In this document: positions 58,972 to 64,000 of the stretch, piece after piece
How positions within the stretch are numbered: the first letter of the stretch is position 1
How the letters are laid out: every line of letters begins with the position of its first letter
From: Streptomyces sp. TLI_053
GTDB lineage: Bacteria; Actinomycetota; Actinomycetes; Streptomycetales; Streptomycetaceae
Direction of reading: 5' to 3'
NCBI RefSeq assembly: GCF_900105395.1
Contig: NZ_LT629775.1
Span: 6,475,501 to 6,539,500 of the forward strand
DNA: 64,000 bases
Translations under genes and position numbers: made by a program
Notes under the pieces: generated by a model
Seen by the model: only the letters and a program-made list of their open reading frames with translations
Database searches by the model: none
What the model was told of the DNA's origin: nothing

Positions 58972-60333
58972 ATGGGCAAGCAGCAGGAGTTCGTGCTTCG
59001 GACGCTCGAAGAGCGTGACATCCGGTTCGTCCGGCTGTGGTTCACCGATGTCCTGGGGTTCCTCAAGTCGGTCGCGGTGGCGCCGGCCGAGCTGGAGCAG
59101 GCGTTCGAGGAGGGCATCGGCTTCGACGGCTCGGCGATCGAGGGATTCGCCCGGGTGTACGAGTCCGACATGATCGCGAAGCCGGACCCGACCACCTTCC
59201 AGATCCTGCCGTGGCGCTCGGAGACCCCGGGCACCGCGCGGATGTTCTGCGACATCCTGATGCCGGACGGCTCGCCGTCCTACGCCGACCCGAGGTTCGT
59301 GCTGAAGCGCACCCTGGAGAAGGCCTCCGCCCAGGGCTTCACCTTCTACACCCACCCCGAGATCGAGTTCTTCCTGCTGAAGAACCTGCCCGGCGACGGC
59401 ACCGCGCCGATCCCCGCCGACCACTCCGGCTACTTCGACCACACCCCGCGCGGGGTGGGCCACGACTTCCGCCGCCAGGCGATCACCATGCTGGAGTCGA
59501 TGGGCATCTCGGTGGAGTTCTCCCACCACGAGGGCGCCCCCGGCCAGCAGGAGATCGACCTCCGCTACGCCGACGCGCTCTCCACGGCCGACAACATCAT
59601 GACCTTCCGGCTGGTGATGAAGGAGGTCGCGCTGGAGCAAGGCGTGCACGCCAGCTTCATGCCCAAGCCGTTCTCCGACCACCCCGGTTCGGGCATGCAC
59701 ACCCACCTCTCGCTGTTCGAGGGCGACCGCAACGCCTTCCACGAGTCGGGTGCCGAGTACCAGCTCTCCAAGGTCGGCCGCTCGTTCATCGCCGGTCTGC
59801 TGAAGCACGCCGCCGAGACCGCCGCCGTCACCAACCAGTGGGTGAACTCCTACAAGCGGATCTGGGGCGGCTCCCAGCGCACCGCCGGCGCGGGCGGCGA
59901 GGCCCCGTCGTACATCTGCTGGGGCCACAACAACCGCTCCGCGCTGATCCGGGTCCCGATGTACAAGCCGGGCAAGCAGGGCTCCACCCGGGTCGAGGTC
60001 CGCTCCCTGGACACCGGCTGCAACCCCTACCTGGCCTACGCCGTCACCCTGGCGGCCGGTCTCAAGGGCATCGAGGAGGGCTACGAGCTCCCGCCGGGCG
60101 CCGACGACGACGTGTGGGCCCTCACCGACCCCGAGCGCCGCGCCCTCGGCATCCAGCCGATGCCGCAGAACCTGGGCGAGGCGATCGACCTGATGCAGCG
60201 CAGCGAGCTGGTCGCGGAGACCCTCGGCGAGCACGTGTTCGACTTCTTCCTGAGGAACAAGAAGCAGGAGTGGGAGGAGTACCGCTCCGAGGTCACCCCC
60301 TTCGAGCTGCGCAAGAACCTCCAGGTGCTGTAG
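58972..60333 (+). CDS. glnA2: Glutamine synthetase-like ligase, GlnA2 type
   Basis: Glutamine synthetase fold, 453 aa. Landmarks: RFVRLWFTDVLGFLKSVAVA, EGIGFDGSAIEGFARVYESD, the metal/ATP site YTHPEIEFFLL, SHHEGAPGQQEIDLRYADAL, ASFMPKPFSDHPGSGMHTHL, NSYKRIWGG, ICWGHNNRSALIRVP. The adenylylation loop of true GlnA (NLYDLPP) is absent, which fits the GlnA2 group. In S. coelicolor the homologue next to NAD synthetase (SCO2241, GlnA2) is reported to be a gamma-glutamylpolyamine synthetase used in polyamine breakdown, so that role is likelier than glutamine synthesis. ATG 58972, GAGGTGAG upstream. glnE begins 2.7 kb downstream. Confidence 0.9.
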   Translation: MGKQQEFVLRTLEERDIRFVRLWFTDVLGFLKSVAVAPAELEQAFEEGIGFDGSAIEGFARVYESDMIAKPDPTTFQILPWRSETPGTARMFCDILMPDGSPSYADPRFVLKRTLEKASAQGFTFYTHPEIEFFLLKNLPGDGTAPIPADHSGYFDHTPRGVGHDFRRQAITMLESMGISVEFSHHEGAPGQQEIDLRYADALSTADNIMTFRLVMKEVALEQGVHASFMPKPFSDHPGSGMHTHLSLFEGDRNAFHESGAEYQLSKVGRSFIAGLLKHAAETAAVTNQWVNSYKRIWGGSQRTAGAGGEAPSYICWGHNNRSALIRVPMYKPGKQGSTRVEVRSLDTGCNPYLAYAVTLAAGLKGIEEGYELPPGADDDVWALTDPERRALGIQPMPQNLGEAIDLMQRSELVAETLGEHVFDFFLRNKKQEWEEYRSEVTPFELRKNLQVL

Positions 60334-60374
60334 CGGTTCCGACCACAGAGGGCTGACGCCACGTCAAGCACCAC

Positions 60375-60412
60375 CGGGCCCGCCGTCGTTCCAATGGATG
60401 ACGGCGGGCCCG
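60375..60412 (+). terminator. Terminator after glnA2
   Basis: CGGGCCCGCCGTC (60375-60387) pairs perfectly with GACGGCGGGCCCG (60400-60412) around a 12-base loop. Some T residues follow (CCGTTTGGGTTGG). Confidence 0.85.
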
Positions 60413-60516
60413 CCGTTTGGGTTGGCGCGTTCCCTGATGGCGGTACGTGAGGAGATTGTGACGTTGCGTTGTGATCCGATAAGCGTGATCAATCCCCTCC
60501 CCCCTGAGAGGACCTC

Positions 60517-61728
60517 ATGCCCTCCTCCACCGTCAGCCGCGCCGCCGCCGTCCGCACCCTCGCCCGCCGGGCCGGGATCACCGGGGTGGCTGTCGTCGCC
60601 GTCGCCGGACAGCTGCTCACCGCCCCGATCGCGGACGCCCGCGGCTCGGGCCCCAAGGGCCCGCAGCAGCGTGCCGACACCATCGTCTCGAACCCGCTGC
60701 CGTTCAAGACGCGCTTCCAGGGCGACTTCCACGGCTCGGTCACGCGGATCAGCAACTCCCTGATGACCTGCGACGAGACCCAGCCGCCGGTCGACCCGGC
60801 ACAGCCGGCGTGCGTGGACGCCCGGACCGGCGCGGGCAGCCGGCCGATCAACAACAACTACCAGATGAAGTACATCAACATCGATCCGGGCAGCATCGGC
60901 CCGCTCGGCGACGAGATCTACTCGGCCAGCTCGGCCGACCTGGGGCTGCTGGAGGGCTCTCAGATCAAGTACGCCCGGCTGTACTGGGGCGGCACCCGGG
61001 GCATCGGCAGCACCGTCCTGCCGGAGAGCCAGATCGACGAGATCTACCTGAAGGTCCCGGGCGAGAACCAGTACCGCAACATCGCCAACGACCAGCCGTC
61101 CATCGGCTACATCACCACCACCGAGGAGAGCAGCTACCAGGCCTCCGCCGACATCACCGACCTGGTGAAGGCGGCGGGCAACGGCACCTACACCGCCGCC
61201 AACATGGACTCGGTGGTGAAGCCGCACAGCTGGGGCGGCTGGTCGATCGTGGTGGCGTACGAGAACCCCTGCAAGCCGCTGCGCCACGTCCACATCTGGG
61301 ACGGCTTCCAGGTGGAGCTGCCGGACAGCCCGGCCCGCGAGTTCAACCTCGACGGGCTGCAGACCCCCGCCACCGGGCCGGTCGCCGGAAAGCTCGGCTT
61401 CATCGTCTACGACGGCGACCTGAAGTGGACCGGGGACACCCTGGCGATGAAGTCCACCAACGGGCCGGAGTCGATCTTCACGGACGTCAACCACGCCTCC
61501 AACGACGCGTTCAACTCCACCATCGAGGAGCTGACCCCGGCGGACCAGTTCGTCCGCAACCCGTACAACCGCAACAACTTCGGCTACGACTCCAACCGCT
61601 GGGACATCTCGCCGTTCCTGCGCAACGGGGACACCGACATCACCATCAAGTTCGACACCGACAAGGACGGCTACGACCTCGGTGTCTTCTACGCCTACGT
61701 GAACCTGGACGGCTCGCTGGAGGGCTGA
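60517..61728 (+). CDS. Secreted DUF3344-like protein
   Basis: Exported protein of 403 aa. The signal peptide (about 1-42: twin Arg in ARRAGITGVAVVAVAGQLL, ending ADARG) suggests Sec or possibly Tat export. The mature part is beta-rich; QIKYARLYWGGTRG, YQASADITDLVKAAGNGTYT, WGGWSIVVAYENPCKPLRHV and LGFIVYDGDLKWTGDTLAMK form the DUF3344-like core seen in the N-terminal part of large DUF11 surface proteins. No membrane anchor or sortase signal, so it is probably released. Start ATG 60517 with GAGAGGACC upstream; the AT-rich leader before it (TTGTGATCCGATAAGCGTG) may be the promoter. Function unknown. Its 3' end overlaps the convergent acyltransferase gene by 34 bp. Confidence 0.75.
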   Translation: MPSSTVSRAAAVRTLARRAGITGVAVVAVAGQLLTAPIADARGSGPKGPQQRADTIVSNPLPFKTRFQGDFHGSVTRISNSLMTCDETQPPVDPAQPACVDARTGAGSRPINNNYQMKYINIDPGSIGPLGDEIYSASSADLGLLEGSQIKYARLYWGGTRGIGSTVLPESQIDEIYLKVPGENQYRNIANDQPSIGYITTTEESSYQASADITDLVKAAGNGTYTAANMDSVVKPHSWGGWSIVVAYENPCKPLRHVHIWDGFQVELPDSPAREFNLDGLQTPATGPVAGKLGFIVYDGDLKWTGDTLAMKSTNGPESIFTDVNHASNDAFNSTIEELTPADQFVRNPYNRNNFGYDSNRWDISPFLRNGDTDITIKFDTDKDGYDLGVFYAYVNLDGSLEG

Positions 61729-62855
61729 CCGCCCGGCACCGACCCGCGCCGCTGCCGCACCACCCGGACCGGGGGGTGCGGCAGCGGCGTTCCGGCCCGC
61801 CGGGGCGCCCCGCGCAGCAGCCGCTCGCAGGGGCGCTCCACCCACCGGTGCAGGGCGCCCGCCGCGGCCAGCGTCCCGGCGGCGAGCAGCAGGTCGACGG
61901 CGAGCAGCGCGAGCGTCCCGGTCGGCCGGCCGGCCGTCCACAGCCAGCAGCGGATGCCGATCTCGTGCACCAGGTACCAGGCGTAGGACCACTCGCCGAG
62001 CAGCACCGCCGTGCGCCCGCGGAGCAGCCGGGGCGCCGTGCCCGCCGCGTCCCGCCCGGCGGCGGCCACCAGCAGCGCCGCGAACAGCGGGGCCGGGAAC
62101 AGCTGCGAGGCGCTGTACGGGCCCCACCACAGGGAGTCGGGGACGGCCGCGTGCCAGGGCACCAGCAGGACGTGCCAGCCGGCCACCGCCGCCGCGGCCG
62201 CGCCGAGCCGCACCCGTGGGAGCAGCCCGTGCCGGGCGGCCAGCCCGGTGACCACCCCGAGCACGAACTGCGGGGTGCGGGTCAGCGGCAGGTAGTCCAG
62301 CAGCCAGCCGCGCAGGGCCGGATCGGCGGGGAGCAGCGCGCCCGCAGCCCAGAGCACCGGGCCGAGTGCGGCGCAGGCCGCCGCCAGCGGCAGCCAGCTC
62401 CGCCGGCGCGGGGCCAGCAGCCGCAGCAGCGCCGGGAACAGCAGGTAGAACCAGGCCTCGGCGCCCAGCGACCAGGAGGCCGGGTTGCCGCCGAAGACCG
62501 TCCCCGGTGCCCAGGCGTGCAGCAGCGGCAGCGACCAGAGCACGGCCGCCAGCGGGACGGCCAGGCCCAGGACGGCGTTCGCGCCCAGCGACAGCGCGGT
62601 GGTCAGCGCGTGCAGCGGCCAGATCCGGGCGAACCGGCGGCGGGCGAAGGACCGGGCGCCGACCGGTGACCCCTCGTACGTCCAGGCGAGGACGAAACCG
62701 GAGAGGACGAAGAAGAAGGTGACCCCCGAACGCCCGTACCAGGAGAGCGGGCCGAGCAGCGGCAGCTCGCCGAGCTTGCGCGCCAGGTGGTAGAGCACCA
62801 CCAGCAGCGCGGCCCAGAAGCGCAGCCCGGTGAGCGAGGGCAGACGGCCGGGCAT
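61695..62855 (-). CDS. Acyltransferase 3 family membrane protein
   Basis: Integral membrane O-acyltransferase of 386 aa with about ten hydrophobic segments. The N-terminal motif SLTGLRFWAALLVVLYHLAR contains the Arg and His of the family (catalytic His in LYHLA); then SGVTFFFVLSGFVLAWTYEG, FARRRFARIWPLHALT and SWSLGAEAWFYLLFP. It should acetylate or acylate sugars on a lipid, polysaccharide or metabolite. The start is ATG 62855. The last 11 codons run into the end of the DUF3344-like gene on the other strand (61695-61728). Substrate unknown. Confidence 0.85.
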   Translation of the reverse strand: MPGRLPSLTGLRFWAALLVVLYHLARKLGELPLLGPLSWYGRSGVTFFFVLSGFVLAWTYEGSPVGARSFARRRFARIWPLHALTTALSLGANAVLGLAVPLAAVLWSLPLLHAWAPGTVFGGNPASWSLGAEAWFYLLFPALLRLLAPRRRSWLPLAAACAALGPVLWAAGALLPADPALRGWLLDYLPLTRTPQFVLGVVTGLAARHGLLPRVRLGAAAAAVAGWHVLLVPWHAAVPDSLWWGPYSASQLFPAPLFAALLVAAAGRDAAGTAPRLLRGRTAVLLGEWSYAWYLVHEIGIRCWLWTAGRPTGTLALLAVDLLLAAGTLAAAGALHRWVERPCERLLRGAPRRAGTPLPHPPVRVVRQRRGSVPGGQPSSEPSRFT

Positions 62856-63042
62856 CGGACCCTCCGGGAGGGTGGGACGGGCAGCGGGAGCGGACGCCGG
62901 GTGAACGAGCGCGGCGGGCGCGGGGTCACGGACGGGCGACACCGGTGTCCGCCCGGTGGTCACGCCCGGGCGTGCCGCCCCCGGGACGCGTAGCCTGCTG
63001 GAGCGGACGGGGGGCGGACGGGGGCGGACGGACGGAGGGGCG

Positions 63043-64000
63043 ATGGCGGTGGAGGAACAGCGGGCCGGCAGCCGGGTGAGCCGACCGGAGAGCAGACTGG
63101 CGCGGCGCGGGTTCACCGACCCCGCCAAGGCGCTGCGGCTGCTCGTCGAACCGGCCCTGGACGGGCTGGCCGCGGACCCGGTGCTGCTCGACGCGCTCGC
63201 CGCCACCGCCGATCCCGACCTCGCCCTGCTCGGTCTGTCCCGGCTGCTGGAGGCCGCCGAGGAGACCGACCGGCACACCCTGCGCGACACCCTGACCACC
63301 TCCAAGCCGCTGCGCGACCGGCTGCTCGGCGTGCTCGGCGCGTCCACCGCGCTCGCCGACCACCTCGCCAGGCACCCGCACGACTGGCACGTCCTGGTCA
63401 CCTTCGAGCTGCGCGACATGCACCCCGGCCCGGCGGACTTCCGTCGGGCGCTGGCCGAGGCCGTCGCCGCCGACCCCACCGGCCGCCCGGCCGACGCGCT
63501 GCGGGTCGGCTACCGCCGCTGCCTGCTGGCGGTCGCCGCCCGCGACCTGACCGGCACCACCGATCTCGCCCAGACCGCCGCCGAACTCGCCGACCTGGCC
63601 GGCGCCACCCTCCAGACCGCCCTCGACCTGGCCGCCGCGCAGGACCCGGAGGCCGCCGCCGACTGCCGGCTCGCCGTCATCGGCATGGGCAAGTGCGGCG
63701 GACGCGAGCTCAACTACGTCTCCGACGTCGACGTCATCTTCGTCGCGGAGCCTCGCGAGGGCGTCGAGGAGCACCGGGCGGTCCGGGCCGCCACCCGGCT
63801 GGCCGCGGCGCTCACCCGGCTGTGCGCCGACACCACCGGCGAGGGCACCATCTGGCCGGTGGACGCCAATCTGCGTCCCGAGGGCCGCAACGGCCCGCTG
63901 GTCCGCACCCTGGCCAGCCATGTCGCCTACTACCGGCGCTGGGCCAAGACCTGGGAGTTCCAGGCGCTGCTCAAGGCCCGCCCGGTGGCCGGCGACGCCG
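63043..64000 (+). CDS. glnE: Bifunctional glutamine synthetase adenylyl/deadenylyltransferase, 5' part
   Basis: Nitrogen-control enzyme that adenylylates and de-adenylylates glutamine synthetase; about 1000 aa in full, with the first 319 residues here. Start ATG 63043 after GGAGGGG. The N-terminal helical part (FTDPAKALRLLVEPALDGLA) is followed by the deadenylylation nucleotidyl-transferase motif GMGKCGGRELNYVSDVDVIF near residues 215-235, with the metal Asp pair D-x-D, and VDANLRPEGRNGPLVRTLAS. The frame continues past the window end. It targets the true GlnA, which is elsewhere; the nearby GlnA2-type protein lacks the target loop. Confidence 0.95.
   Translation, partial: MAVEEQRAGSRVSRPESRLARRGFTDPAKALRLLVEPALDGLAADPVLLDALAATADPDLALLGLSRLLEAAEETDRHTLRDTLTTSKPLRDRLLGVLGASTALADHLARHPHDWHVLVTFELRDMHPGPADFRRALAEAVAADPTGRPADALRVGYRRCLLAVAARDLTGTTDLAQTAAELADLAGATLQTALDLAAAQDPEAAADCRLAVIGMGKCGGRELNYVSDVDVIFVAEPREGVEEHRAVRAATRLAAALTRLCADTTGEGTIWPVDANLRPEGRNGPLVRTLASHVAYYRRWAKTWEFQALLKARPVAGDA

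Noticed and set aside
1..64000. CRISPR array, tRNA, rRNA, insertion sequence or integrase
   Set aside because: I saw no regularly spaced repeat array, no cloverleaf-like block with a CCA-type end, no rRNA sequence, and no transposase or integrase motif on either strand.

Overview
The window is high-GC DNA (low 70s % GC by eye) with GTG and TTG starts, GC-rich hairpin terminators and gene families typical of a streptomycete. Gene content and order (NAD synthetase next to a GlnA2-type ligase, glnE, panB, rnpB, a Nif3 / zinc-ribbon / RNase H-CobC trio, AfsR and PadR regulators) point to Streptomyces or the closely related Kitasatospora. Most of the window is chromosomal core; a short accessory patch lies at about 1.3-3.4 kb and a lanthipeptide-type locus at about 23.6-29.2 kb. 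Both ends cut through genes: hemC on the left and glnE on the right.

Layout. 0-5.3 kb: hemC (partial), a winged-helix/zinc-ribbon accessory protein, a run of tiny reverse-strand genes joined by 4-bp overlaps and divergent from an HTH-TPR regulator, then trmO. 5.3-11.5 kb: a five-gene reverse operon in which every junction is a 4-bp stop/start overlap, led by a cobalamin riboswitch: a surface-anchored alpha/alpha-toroid protein, a second anchored protein, and an ECF transporter (T, fused A-A', S). This reads as a vitamin B12 capture and uptake system. 11.5-15.8 kb: a KstR-like TetR repressor divergent from a glycosyltransferase / methyltransferase / toroid-protein operon. 16-22 kb: membrane protein, Zn amidase, Pro-rich anchored protein, methyltransferase, and a zinc alcohol dehydrogenase with a KstR-type operator. 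22.5-29.2 kb: Ser/Thr kinase, S9 peptidase and a class IV lanthipeptide synthetase (LanL), with no precursor gene recognised nearby.

29.8-37.7 kb: Nif3, coiled-coil zinc-ribbon and RNase H/CobC-type phosphatase operon; YaaA; DUF3995 protein; RNB ribonuclease; DHA2 exporter; and the RNase P RNA with a strong terminator. 37.7-46.5 kb: small conserved proteins, a PadR regulator with a palindrome-rich promoter, a primase/polymerase-like protein, methionine aminopeptidase, MFS transporter, F420 reductase and a site-2 protease. 46.6-55.7 kb: a large AfsR-type activator, a DrrAB-type ABC exporter, panB, and a DHA2 exporter plus TetR pair with a clear operator. 56-64 kb: membrane EEP phosphatase, NAD+ synthetase, GlnA2-type ligase, a secreted DUF3344-like protein, a membrane acyltransferase and the start of glnE.

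The most interesting units are the riboswitch-controlled B12 operon with its toroid protein (same fold class as animal intrinsic factor), the LanL/S9 peptidase pair lacking a visible substrate and carrying a perfect 22-bp inverted repeat in its linker, the coupled micro-operon by the HTH-TPR regulator, and the KstR-like regulator with a matching operator elsewhere in the window. Functions are assigned from sequence motifs and remembered family features only; no database search was run.
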